A DNA stretch of 64,000 nt from SIG480 sp045546975 (GCA_045546975.1 JAZQDV010000010.1:124001-188000), one strand, 5' to 3'; positions 32,704 through 40,590 are shown, counted from the first letter of the stretch. Translations and numbers: made by a program. The notes: generated by a model from the letters alone, not told the origin.

Positions 32704-33047
32704 AGGTTTCGACGGGGATGTTGAAGCACGAGTAGCGGGCAGAGGTGCAGAGCCTCTTAAAAAGCTGCAACTTAATTTTTATAAATTAAATAACAACAAT
32801 AAACTTATTGCTGCTTAATTTATAAGCGGCCATCTTCCCCGGGAGGACCACGGCCCGGGTGCAAGGTGTCATGCAGTGGTGAACGAGACCGTGCAAAGCT
32901 TTGAGCGCGGCTTGTAATATGAAGCTACTAAGCACGGTAGCCCGCCTGTCGGCGACCGAGCGAGGGAATGTAAACATCAGGCTGCGCCCGGAGAAGCTTA
33001 TGTGAATATGTTTTCGGACGGGGGTTCGACTCCCCCCGCCTCCACCA
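32694..33047 (+). ncRNA. ssrA: Transfer-messenger RNA (tmRNA)
   Basis: The 5' GGGGGCG pairs with 3' CGCCTCC; the end carries A-CCA and the T arm GGGGTTCGACTCCCC. The 5' domain has GGTTTCGACGGGGATG. After CCTCTTAAAAAGCTGC comes the tag frame, ending AAT-AAA-CTT-ATT-GCT-GCT-TAA (stop 32816-32818), so the peptide ends K-L-N-N-N-N-K-L-I-A-A; the resume codon is probably at 32780 or 32783 and is not certain. Pseudoknot-forming GC pairs such as GGGAGGACC follow. Length 354 is normal. A possible promoter (TTGCGT, TAGATA) lies inside the esterase gene. Confidence 0.97.
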
Positions 33048-33087
33048 AATCAAGAGCACCACCCGTTTCGGGCGGTGCTCTTGATTT
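33047..33087 (+). terminator. Terminator of ssrA
   Basis: Perfect stem AAATCAAGAGCACC / GGTGCTCTTGATTT with an inner CCCGTTTCGGGC hairpin, immediately after the tmRNA CCA. Confidence 0.88.
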
Positions 33088-33099
33088 CTGCGCAGATGT

Positions 33100-33262
33100 T
33101 GTGTGGGGGAGTCGAAGCCTGAGAGGGTATGCGCGTCAAGAAAACGATTAAGAATCGTTTTTAGCGCATATGCCCGAAGAAGGGTACCGAAATGCAAGGC
33201 ATTTGGGTCGTCGAGGGTGCAATCTGTGCCACGCACAGATTATCCCCCCGCCTCCACCAAAC
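33100..33262 (+). other. Structured element ending in a duplicate ssrA 3' tail
   Basis: No protein is coded. The segment starts with GGGGGAGTCGAA (33105-33116), the exact reverse complement of the ssrA T-arm region (33025-33036), and ends with TCCCCCCGCCTCCACCAAA (33243-33261), a 19-base direct copy of the ssrA end (33031-33049). Between them are three hairpins: ATGCGC/GCGCAT with inner AAAACGATT/AATCGTTTT; AAATGC/GCATTT; and AATCTGTG/CACAGATT. GGGGGA and TCCCCC could close them as an outer stem. It may be a small RNA, or the scar of integration into ssrA. Confidence 0.6.
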
Positions 33263-33299
33263 GAGAAGAGGACACCACACGGTGTCCTCTTCTCGTTTG
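33260..33299. terminator. Strong hairpin after the structured element
   Basis: Seventeen-base perfect stem AACGAGAAGAGGACACC / GGTGTCCTCTTCTCGTT with a short loop; placed between the structured element (plus) and the convergent XRE gene (minus). Confidence 0.85.
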
Positions 33300-33301
33300 T
33301 A

Positions 33302-33505
33302 TTATTCTTCCTTGATATATTCTGCAATGTCGCAAAGTGAGCAGTCCAATGCTTCGCAAAGCTTGTTTAAGGTCTTTGTTTCAATATTGTCGTTTGCCTT
33401 TAGTCTGCGAATTGTTTTGCTGTCGATACCGCATTTTTCACGGAGTGCGTAAGTGGAAAACCCTTTCTGTTTCATTGTTTTCCATAACTTGTCAAAAATA
33501 ATCAT
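33302..33505 (-). CDS. Small XRE-family helix-turn-helix regulator
   Basis: 67 residues; start at 33505 with AAGGAGGAGTAAT in front. Cro/CI-type fold: Y-A-L-R-E-K-C-G-I-D-S-K-T-I-R-R-L-K is the DNA-binding helix-turn-helix, then L-N-K-L-C-E-A-L-D-C-S-L-C-D-I-A. Divergent from the SLOG-family gene, with a perfect palindrome between them, so it most likely represses both. Resembles the regulators of phage- and island-borne modules. Confidence 0.9.
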   Translation of the reverse strand: MIIFDKLWKTMKQKGFSTYALREKCGIDSKTIRRLKANDNIETKTLNKLCEALDCSLCDIAEYIKEE

Positions 33506-33516
33506 ATTACTCCTCC

Positions 33517-33575
33517 TTGACAAGTTATATTATGGGGATTATAATCTGAAATATTAAGGGGATATAATCCCCATA
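33517..33575 (+). promoter_or_regulatory. Consensus promoter and palindromic operator of the SLOG gene
   Basis: TTGACA (33517-33522), 17 bases, TATAAT (33540-33545) is a perfect sigma-A promoter. A perfect 13-base inverted repeat, TATGGGGATTATA (33531-33543) and TATAATCCCCATA (33563-33575) with a 19-base spacer, covers the -10 box and start site. Likely target of the neighbouring XRE protein. Confidence 0.85.
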
Positions 33576-33591
33576 GAAAGCTTGGGGTGCT

Positions 33592-34026
33592 ATGAAAACT
33601 TGTGCGTTTTTCGGACATAGGGAAATATGGGAGAATATCGATAGCAAATTAAATGATGTTTTGATTGAGTTGATTGAGAAGAAAGGCGTTACAAAATTTT
33701 ATGTAGGAAATCAAGGCGCTTTTGATAAAATTGCTGTTAATGTATTGCGGAAATTACGGAAAAAATATATACATATTCAATACAACATTGTCTTGGCGTA
33801 TATTCCTTCAAAGGGGAGTTGCTACGGGTACGAAAGTGTAGAAACGATATATCCGGATGGTCTTGAAAATGTATTACCAAAGTATGCGATTATAAAACGT
33901 AATCAATGGATGATAGAGAGGTCTGACGTTATTGTGACATATGTTCGATATTCTGTTGGCGGTGCGGCAAAAGCAAAAGAGTATGCTGAAAAGAAGGGAA
34001 AGAAGATAATAAATATTGCAGAATAA
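33592..34026 (+). CDS. SLOG/Rossmann-fold nucleotide-binding family protein
   Basis: 144 residues. N-terminal F-F-G-H-R-E-I-W, then Y-V-G-N-Q-G-A-F-D (about 41-49) and I-V-T-Y-V-R-Y-S-V-G-G-A-A-K-A-K (about 117-132). The G-H-R and G-x-Q-G-x-F patterns mark SLOG-type Rossmann domains, which bind nucleotides or their derivatives and include sensors in defence and stress systems. Function unknown. Base composition is more AT-rich than nearby genes by eye. With the XRE gene and the ssrA-end duplication it may be a small acquired module. Confidence 0.78.
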   Translation: MKTCAFFGHREIWENIDSKLNDVLIELIEKKGVTKFYVGNQGAFDKIAVNVLRKLRKKYIHIQYNIVLAYIPSKGSCYGYESVETIYPDGLENVLPKYAIIKRNQWMIERSDVIVTYVRYSVGGAAKAKEYAEKKGKKIINIAE

Positions 34027-34066
34027 ATTTTATTTAGTTATCTGATAAAACAACCGTTTATATCAA

Positions 34067-34549
34067 CTACACAAGCCGGATTATTCCACAGGCAATTTTT
34101 TCTCCTGCGTTGCCTGACGGCTGCGTGGTAAAGTCATCAGGTTCCGAATGTATGATAACGCTCTTTCCAATAATCTCATCTAAGGAAAACCTGTCGGTCA
34201 GAAACATTGAAAAAGCAGAGCCGTTCACTCCGAATATCGGTGGCATATCTCCTGCATGGTAAGGGTGAGGGCAGTTGTCCGGGTTATAATGCGTCATGGA
34301 ATCTGCAAACTCGTCCGTTTCGTTTCCGGTACAGCCTCCGCCACTGTGGATGTGCATCGCAAAAATGGGGGTTTTACATACATTGTCGCTTGTGGGGAGT
34401 CCGAATACATTAGCTGAGACGAGCACACCCGTCCGTGTTCCGAGAAACTCAACTGTGCCGCGAAGATTTGGATAACTGTCGCTGCCTCGAAGTTTTGCAA
34501 CGGCGTGTGGCCGTTTTTTTATATAAGATAAGAAGTTTGTGTTTTCCAA
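34067..34549 (-). CDS. Cu/Zn superoxide dismutase family protein
   Basis: 160 residues. Metal-site motifs: F-A-M-H-I-H-S-G-G-G-C (about 62-72), H-Y-N-P (about 87-90), H-P-Y-H-A-G-D-M-P-P (about 94-103), and I-I-H-S-E-P-D-D-F near the end, with G-N-A-G-E-K-I-A-C-G-I. The His pattern of copper and zinc ligands appears intact. There is no signal peptide, unlike most bacterial SodC, so it would be cytosolic. Some Firmicutes homologs are inactive; activity here is unproven. Confidence 0.85.
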   Translation of the reverse strand: MENTNFLSYIKKRPHAVAKLRGSDSYPNLRGTVEFLGTRTGVLVSANVFGLPTSDNVCKTPIFAMHIHSGGGCTGNETDEFADSMTHYNPDNCPHPYHAGDMPPIFGVNGSAFSMFLTDRFSLDEIIGKSVIIHSEPDDFTTQPSGNAGEKIACGIIRLV

Positions 34550-34718
34550 CTTTAATTCACCATGCCAAACACTGTTTTGATACTATACTATGCAAAAATC
34601 TTTTCCTCTGCGACGATGAAAAATACTATATACTATTGGAAAAAAGTTGATTTTTGTGTTAAACTATTATACAGGACATATTAAGTCAGAATTAAAGCCG
34701 AGACGAAGGAGAAATAAG

Positions 34719-36863
34719 ATGATACCAAAAACAACAGGGAGCTTTACTTTGCCGGGAGAGAGTGGATATGAAGAACTCACTCTGCAGATGGCAGAAAAGT
34801 GGGGCGCAGATATAATTCGTGACTCTGACGGAACAGAGCTTTCCAAAGAGATAATTGACTCGGGCTTCGGAATATATTCTACTATCTGCATAATCAGAAA
34901 TCACAACGAGTGGGCAAAGAAGAATCTTGATAAGCTTCAGCAGACCTTCCTTATGACGGAGCCGGTTGTTGCGGAGGGAGAGACTGTTCAGATAGCTCTT
35001 ATGGAGGGCTTCTTTGCTGAACAATTTCGTGTAAACGAAGCTCCAGAATCAATAGAATACTGGCAAGTATTTGACAGAACAACAAACGAAGAGGTCAGTG
35101 TCTGGTCGTATGAAAACGGTGTTGTGACGATTCCGTCAGCGACTCCGTGGCACAAGTATACCGTAAACTTCCTTGCATACAGAATTTGGGAAGAGATTTC
35201 GATGTATAACCATACAACGAATAATTGGGACAAAGAGCATCTTATGCAGATAGACCCGATTCATCCCGAAACACAGGAGTACATGAAGGAATGGATGAAG
35301 ACCTGGTGCGAGGAACATAAGGCAACAACTGTTGTACGCTTTACATCAATGTTCTACAATTTTGTGTGGATATGGGGCAAGAGCGAGAAGCACAGAAATA
35401 TGTATACTGACTGGGCGTCTTATGACTTTACTGTTTCGCCCCGTGCACTCAAGCTTTTTGAGAAAAAGTACGGATATAAGCTCACATCTGAGGACTTTAT
35501 AAATAAAGGAAAGCTTCACGCAACACACATGGTATGTGATGGGAAGAAGCTTGCGTGGATGGATTTCATAAACGAGTTTGTCGTAAGCTTCGGGAAAGAG
35601 CTTATAGACATTGTACATAGCTACGGCAAAAAGGCGTATGTATTCTATGACGATTCATGGGTAGGTGTGGAGCCGTGGGGTGAGCGCTTCCGCGATTTTG
35701 GCTTTGACGGACTTATAAAGTGCATATTCAGCGGTTTTGAGGCAAGGCTCTGTGCCGGTGTTGATGCCGTTGATGTACACGAAATAAGGCTTCATCCGTA
35801 TCTGTTCCCGGTAGGACTTGGCGGCGCACCGACATTTATGGAGGGTGGAAACCCGACACGCGATGCTAAGGTGTACTGGAAGAATGTGCGTCGCGCTCTG
35901 CTTCGTGCGAAGATAGACAGAATAGGTCTTGGCGGATATCTTTCACTTACGATTCCGTTCCCTGATTTTCAGGACTACATAGAGGAAATAGCAAACGAGT
36001 TCAGATTTATAAAAGAGCTTCACAACTCGGGAAAACCGTATACATTAAAACCCAAAATTGCAGTATTGACATTCTGGGGAAAGCTGCGCTCGTGGACATG
36101 CTCAGGACACTACCACGAACAGCCTGAGCTTGACCTCATAAACGTAATTGAAGCACTTTCGGGAATGCCGTTTGATGTTGAGTTTATAAATTTTGAGGAT
36201 GTGCTCAAAGCAGATATCTCAAAATACGATGTAATCATAAACGCAGGATTTGCAGGAAGTGCATGGTCCGGCGGATACAAGTGGCAGGATGAGAAGGTTG
36301 TCTCCAAAATAACCGAATGGGTTGCAAAGGGCGGCGCATTCATCGGCGTAGGTGAGCCGTCATCTACATCGGGATATGATACGGAGTTCAGACTTTCGCA
36401 CGTCCTTGGTGTCAACAAGGATAGCGGAGACAGAATCTGCCACGGCAAGATTGCCTTTGATGTTTGTGATAACGAAGTTATATGCGAAGGCACGACTATT
36501 GCACCTGAGAAGAAAGTGTACCTTACAAACCTTGATACAAAGGTGCTTATGGCAGAAGGGGAAACACCGCTTGTTACGGAAAACACATTTGGCAAGGGCA
36601 AGGGTATTTATATTTCTCAGTTCCGACACGGAGACATTAATAACAGAACTCTTCTCAACTTAATTCTTGAGGCATGCAATCTTTCTGATACGAAGGCTTA
36701 TGTAACGGATAACCCATACACGGAGTGTGCGTATTTCCCTGAAAGCGGGAAGCTTGTTGTTATAAACAACACAGAATCCGAGCAGAAGACTGCAATTAAT
36801 ACTGAAAAGGGAACAAGAGAAGTAACACTTCGCGCATACGAAACAATAGTAATGGATGTGTAA
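34719..36863 (+). CDS. GH112 beta-galactoside phosphorylase
   Basis: 714 residues, the usual size of GH112 enzymes, which phosphorolyse galacto-N-biose, lacto-N-biose or galactosyl-rhamnose to galactose 1-phosphate. Start chosen at 34719 after GAAGGAGAAATAAG. Family markers: T-T-G-S-F-T-L-P-G-E-S-G-Y-E at the N-terminus, A-D-I-I-R-D-S-D-G-T, the barrel motif V-F-Y-D-D-S-W-V-G-V-E-P-W-G with the candidate catalytic Asp (about 308), and the glutamine-amidotransferase-like third domain. The subfamily (mucin type or rhamnose type) cannot be settled by eye. No transporter or galactose kinase is adjacent. Confidence 0.93.
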   Translation: MIPKTTGSFTLPGESGYEELTLQMAEKWGADIIRDSDGTELSKEIIDSGFGIYSTICIIRNHNEWAKKNLDKLQQTFLMTEPVVAEGETVQIALMEGFFAEQFRVNEAPESIEYWQVFDRTTNEEVSVWSYENGVVTIPSATPWHKYTVNFLAYRIWEEISMYNHTTNNWDKEHLMQIDPIHPETQEYMKEWMKTWCEEHKATTVVRFTSMFYNFVWIWGKSEKHRNMYTDWASYDFTVSPRALKLFEKKYGYKLTSEDFINKGKLHATHMVCDGKKLAWMDFINEFVVSFGKELIDIVHSYGKKAYVFYDDSWVGVEPWGERFRDFGFDGLIKCIFSGFEARLCAGVDAVDVHEIRLHPYLFPVGLGGAPTFMEGGNPTRDAKVYWKNVRRALLRAKIDRIGLGGYLSLTIPFPDFQDYIEEIANEFRFIKELHNSGKPYTLKPKIAVLTFWGKLRSWTCSGHYHEQPELDLINVIEALSGMPFDVEFINFEDVLKADISKYDVIINAGFAGSAWSGGYKWQDEKVVSKITEWVAKGGAFIGVGEPSSTSGYDTEFRLSHVLGVNKDSGDRICHGKIAFDVCDNEVICEGTTIAPEKKVYLTNLDTKVLMAEGETPLVTENTFGKGKGIYISQFRHGDINNRTLLNLILEACNLSDTKAYVTDNPYTECAYFPESGKLVVINNTESEQKTAINTEKGTREVTLRAYETIVMDV

Positions 36864-36869
36864 AGACTA

Positions 36870-36900
36870 AAACAGGGAAGAACTTTCTTCCTTGTTTTTC
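36870..36900 (+). terminator. Terminator of the GH112 gene
   Basis: Stem AAACAGGGAAGA / TCTTCCTTGTTT with one wobble pair, then T-rich sequence. Confidence 0.7.
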
Positions 36901-36910
36901 TTTTGGATAG

Positions 36911-36960
36911 TTGACAAAGAGCTTTTTTGTGTTAAACTATAGTTAGTAGAGGCTAACCAA
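36911..36960 (+). promoter_or_regulatory. feo promoter with a candidate DtxR-type iron box
   Basis: TTGACA (36911-36916), 16 bases, TAAACT (36933-36938). It is followed at 36941-36957 by AGTTAGTAGAGGCTAAC, where GTTAG and CTAAC form an inverted repeat resembling DtxR/IdeR-family operators. Iron-dependent repression of feoAB is expected; the site assignment is inference. Confidence 0.55.
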
Positions 36961-36973
36961 GGGGAGAAAAGCT

Positions 36974-37207
36974 ATGAAACTAAATGAGTTAAAAGTTGGA
37001 GAAAGCGGGATAATCACATCGGTAGGTGGCGAAGGGGCGCTGCGCTATCGACTCCTTGATATGGGACTTATACCGAAGACTCGCGTTACCTTATCCAAGG
37101 TTGCACCGATGGGAGACCCGCTTGAAATACGTGTAAGGGGATATGAGCTTACACTGAGAATTGACGATGCTAAGAAGATAGGCATAGTCAGGGAGGAAAG
37201 CTTATGA
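36974..37207 (+). CDS. feoA: Ferrous iron transport protein FeoA
   Basis: 77-residue SH3-like protein: R-L-L-D-M-G-L-I-P-K-T-R-V-T and L-R-V/R-G-Y-E-L-T-L-R. It helps FeoB take up Fe2+. The stop overlaps the feoB start by 4 bp (ATGA), so translation is coupled. Confidence 0.95.
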   Translation: MKLNELKVGESGIITSVGGEGALRYRLLDMGLIPKTRVTLSKVAPMGDPLEIRVRGYELTLRIDDAKKIGIVREESL

Positions 37208-39216
37208 GACTTGCACTTGCAGGAAATCAGAACAGCGGAAAAACAACGTTGTTTAACGTGCTTACGGGCTCGAATCAGCATGTTGGAAATTTTCCGGGGG
37301 TCACGGTTGACCAGAAGATAGGTGAAGTAAAGGGACAGAAGAATATGTCCGTTGTTGACCTTCCCGGAATATACTCTCTTCGTCCGTACACACAAGAGGA
37401 GATAGTTTCTCGCGACTTTATCATAAACGAAAAGCCTGACGCTATTATAAATATAGTTGATGCTACGAATATTGAAAGAAGCCTATATCTGACGCTTCAG
37501 CTTTTGGAGCTTCGTGTTCCTATGGTACTTGCTCTCAATATGATGGATGAGGTGCGTGCAAACAACGGTTCCATTAATATAAAAAAGCTCAGTGAAGAGC
37601 TTGGCATTCCCGTCGTACCGATAAGTGCAGTGAAGGGCGAGGGTGTAAGCGAGCTCATAAATCAGGTAAACCTTGTCGCAAAGACAAAGATGCTCCCGAA
37701 GGTGTACGACTTTTGCTCGGGTTCATCACCGGTGCACAGATGTATTCACGCAGTAACTCACGTCATCGAGGACCACGCAGAGAATATCGGAATTCCGTCA
37801 AGATTCTGCACAGTGAAGCTTATTGAGGAAGATTTTGAGCTCTCCAAAAAGCTTGACCTTCATGAAAACGAGCGTGAGCTTATAGAACACTGTGTAGTTG
37901 AGATGGAGGCAGAAACCGGACTTGACAGAAACGCGGCGATAGCAGATATGCGCTATACTTTTATCGAGAGAGTAGTAGCTCTCTCAGTTATAAAAGCCGA
38001 GGAAAGCCGTGAACATAGGCGCTCGATGAATATTGACCGCATACTTACGGGCAAATATACTGCAATTCCTGTATTTGCGTGTATTATGGCACTTATTTTC
38101 TGGCTCACGTTCGGGGTTATCGGAACGTATTTGTCAGATTTGTTTGGCGCAGGTATTGATAAGCTTGCAGGAGTTGTTGATGCAGCGCTTACAACATACG
38201 GGATAAATCACGTAATACATAGCCTCATAATTGACGGAATTTTTGCGGGTGTTGGTGGTGTTCTTACCTTCTTGCCGCTTATTGTGACGTTGTTCTTCTT
38301 CCTGTCTATCCTTGAGGACACGGGATATATGGCAAGAGTGGCTTTCTTTATGGATAAACCGCTTCGAAAAATCGGTCTTTCGGGAAAGAGCTTTGTTCCG
38401 ATGCTCATTGGTTTTGGATGTACCGTACCTGCTATTATGGCAACGCGAACTCTTGCATCCGACAGAGACCGAAAGATGACAATTCTTCTTACTCCGTATA
38501 TGAGTTGCACGGCCAAAATACCGATTTATGCGGTTTTTGCAGCGGCATTTTTCCCGGGATATAGCGCACTTGTTATGACGGCACTTTATGTGTTCGGAAT
38601 TCTTCTTGCAATTCTTATTGCAGTAATCCTCAAGAAAACCGCTTTTCGTGGAAATCCTGTTCCGTTTGTAATGGAGCTTCCGAATTATCGTTTGCCGTCT
38701 CTTAAGAGCGTTTGGCTTCTCCTTTGGGATAAGGCACGCGACTTTATCGAGCGCGCATTTACAATCATTTTCTTTGCAACTATAATCATCTGGTTTCTGC
38801 AGACGTTTGATATGCGTCTGAATCTTGTTTCGGACAGTTCCGAAAGCCTTCTTGCGATTATCGGCAGATGGATATCTCCGATATTTGCACCGCTCGGGTT
38901 TAACGATTGGCGCATTGCAACGGCACTTATTTCAGGCTTTTCGGCAAAGGAAGCAGTCGTATCCTCGCTCTCTGTTCTTGCGGGGACGGGTATGTCAGGG
39001 GTTTCTGAATCCTTGCATACTATGTTTGCAACACCACTTTCTGCAGTGAGCTTCCTTGTGTTCACTCTCTTGTATACGCCGTGTGTTGCAGCGGTAGCGA
39101 CAATCAGACGCGAGCTTAAAAGCACACTTGCAACAATCGGAGTTGTAATAATGCAGTGCGCTGTCGCATGGGTTGCGGCATGGCTTGTGTTTGTTCTTGG
39201 AAGTGTGATAATATGA
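37204..39216 (+). CDS. feoB: Ferrous iron transporter FeoB
   Basis: 670 residues. N-terminal GTPase: G-N-Q-N-S-G-K-T-T-L-F-N (G1, about 6-17), G-V-T-V-D (G2), D-L-P-G-I-Y-S-L (G3) and N-M-M-D (G4). A helical linker follows, then about eight transmembrane helices (280-670) with the Gate motifs: G-G-V-L-T-F-L-P and G-F-G-C-T-V-P-A-I with the conserved Cys, and the second Gate repeat A-L-I-S-G-F-S-A-K-E. Imports Fe2+ across the membrane under anaerobic conditions. Confidence 0.97.
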   Translation: MRLALAGNQNSGKTTLFNVLTGSNQHVGNFPGVTVDQKIGEVKGQKNMSVVDLPGIYSLRPYTQEEIVSRDFIINEKPDAIINIVDATNIERSLYLTLQLLELRVPMVLALNMMDEVRANNGSINIKKLSEELGIPVVPISAVKGEGVSELINQVNLVAKTKMLPKVYDFCSGSSPVHRCIHAVTHVIEDHAENIGIPSRFCTVKLIEEDFELSKKLDLHENERELIEHCVVEMEAETGLDRNAAIADMRYTFIERVVALSVIKAEESREHRRSMNIDRILTGKYTAIPVFACIMALIFWLTFGVIGTYLSDLFGAGIDKLAGVVDAALTTYGINHVIHSLIIDGIFAGVGGVLTFLPLIVTLFFFLSILEDTGYMARVAFFMDKPLRKIGLSGKSFVPMLIGFGCTVPAIMATRTLASDRDRKMTILLTPYMSCTAKIPIYAVFAAAFFPGYSALVMTALYVFGILLAILIAVILKKTAFRGNPVPFVMELPNYRLPSLKSVWLLLWDKARDFIERAFTIIFFATIIIWFLQTFDMRLNLVSDSSESLLAIIGRWISPIFAPLGFNDWRIATALISGFSAKEAVVSSLSVLAGTGMSGVSESLHTMFATPLSAVSFLVFTLLYTPCVAAVATIRRELKSTLATIGVVIMQCAVAWVAAWLVFVLGSVII

Positions 39217-39350
39217 GTGTTTTTGATTGGATTATTGTAGCAGTAATAGTACTTGCGGTGGTCACTTCTGTTCTTCTGGCAAGAAACCGAAAAAAGGAAG
39301 GAAGAGGCTGCTGCGGCGATTGTTCCTCCTGCAGAGGATGTAATAGATAA
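39213..39350 (+). CDS. FeoB-associated Cys-rich membrane protein
   Basis: 45 residues; overlaps the feoB stop by 4 bp. One N-terminal transmembrane helix (D-W-I-I-V-A-V-I-V-L-A-V-V) and a short C-terminal tail G-C-C-G-D-C-S-S-C-R-G-C with five Cys. This fits the FeoB-associated Cys-rich family that accompanies feoAB in many Firmicutes, possibly delivering iron or sensing redox state. The small size and coupling make the call robust. Confidence 0.88.
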   Translation: MSVFDWIIVAVIVLAVVTSVLLARNRKKEGRGCCGDCSSCRGCNR

Positions 39351-39351
39351 A

Positions 39352-39383
39352 AAAGAACCTCGGTTTTAACACCGAGGTTCTTT
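39352..39383. terminator. Terminator after the feo operon
   Basis: Stem AAAGAACCTCGGT / ACCGAGGTTCTTT between convergent feo and ytvI-like genes. Confidence 0.88.
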
Positions 39384-39392
39384 AATGTCTTA

Positions 39393-40466
39393 TTATACTT
39401 TTTCGTGGCGCAGGAAATCGAAATATCCCCATTCGTAAAACTTTTTGAGAAGTGCGATCGGGATAGGCAGGAACATACCAATTATTCCGAAAAGCTTGAT
39501 ACCTATATACATCGACATAAGAGTTACAAGGGGGTGGAGACCAATGTTGTCGCCGACGATTTTGGGCTCAATAAAGTTTCGGACTATAACTACAACTCCG
39601 TATACAATCGCGAGTCCTACTGCGAAGAGATAGTTTCCCGAAAGTATGGAAACGATAGCCCAGGGAAGAAGTACCCAACCCGTGCCGAGAATCGGAAGTG
39701 CGTCGATAATTGCGACGAGAGCTGCAACGAGCACAGGACTCGGCACTCGCAAAACAGCAAAAGCTATTGAAAGCTCTGCAAATGTAATGAGGAGCAGAAG
39801 CATCATCGCAAGGATGTAGCTGACAAGTGTTTTTGAAACCTGCTTTTTTGTCTCTCTCAAACGGAAACGCCATTTTTCTGAAAGGAGATTGATGATCTTT
39901 TCGCGAATCTTGTGATAATCGCAAGTGAAGAAATAGGTTGATGCGATTGAAGCGATTATGAAAATAAGCAGTGCAGGGAAGAATGAAGCAAGATCTGCGG
40001 TGAATGACACAAGCGGGGAAATGAGGTTTCGGAGAGATGAAACAAGTGAGGAAATCCAACCCTCAGCATTACTGTAAACAAAGCTTTGAATCTCTACAGG
40101 GAAGTTCTCAAGCAGATTTGTGAGAGTGCTGTTAAAACCGTTAACGAGAAGATTCATATCAAGATTTTTTAGGCGGTTGAACAATTCAACAAGCTCTTTT
40201 ACAATTTTTGAGGAAGCAAAGTAGAAGAGAGTACCGATGATGCCATAAAAAAGAACGGTGAAAATAATACTTGCAAGAGGTCTGGGGAAGCGAAGCCGCT
40301 TTTGGAAAAAGGAGACGGGGTGTTCTATTATTCTTGAAATGATAAACGCAAGTAAAAACGGAGCAACCCATACAAGTGCATATTTGAATATGAGCCACAG
40401 AGCAAAAAGTGCAAGTAATAAGTATAAAAGTGTAATAAAAAATCGCAAATGCTTGTTTTCGGGCAT
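39393..40466 (-). CDS. ytvI: Sporulation integral membrane protein YtvI (AI-2E family)
   Basis: About 357 residues. AI-2E-type topology with the YtvI features: eight hydrophobic helices, I-I-S-R-I-I-E-H-P-V-S near residue 45, D-A-L-P-I-L-G-T-G-W-V-L-L-P-W (about 263-277), and E-P-K-I-V-G-D-N-I-G-L-H-P-L near 305. Made in the mother cell in Bacillus. Start may be the ATG at 40466 (better spacing from AAAGGAGA) or a GTG at 40475. Distant paralog at 17.1 kb. Confidence 0.85.
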   Translation of the reverse strand: MPENKHLRFFITLLYLLLALFALWLIFKYALVWVAPFLLAFIISRIIEHPVSFFQKRLRFPRPLASIIFTVLFYGIIGTLFYFASSKIVKELVELFNRLKNLDMNLLVNGFNSTLTNLLENFPVEIQSFVYSNAEGWISSLVSSLRNLISPLVSFTADLASFFPALLIFIIASIASTYFFTCDYHKIREKIINLLSEKWRFRLRETKKQVSKTLVSYILAMMLLLLITFAELSIAFAVLRVPSPVLVAALVAIIDALPILGTGWVLLPWAIVSILSGNYLFAVGLAIVYGVVVIVRNFIEPKIVGDNIGLHPLVTLMSMYIGIKLFGIIGMFLPIPIALLKKFYEWGYFDFLRHEKV

Positions 40467-40561
40467 CCGAATCACTCTCCTTTGACTATATTATATATCA
40501 TACCTTGCGGAAATAAAAGATTTTTTTGACAAAATGATGAAAAAATTTTCATAGAAAATAC

Positions 40562-40590
40562 TTGCAAAATATATGCAGGTATGTTATCAT
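40562..40590 (+). promoter_or_regulatory. Promoter of the UPF0735-hom-lysC operon
   Basis: TTGCAA (40562-40567), exactly 17 bases, TATCAT (40585-40590), 45 bases before the TTG start. No T-box or lysine riboswitch is visible in this short leader. Confidence 0.75.

Noticed and set aside
33100..33262. A second, complete tmRNA
   Set aside because: Only the last 19 bases match ssrA; there is no tag frame or 5' domain.
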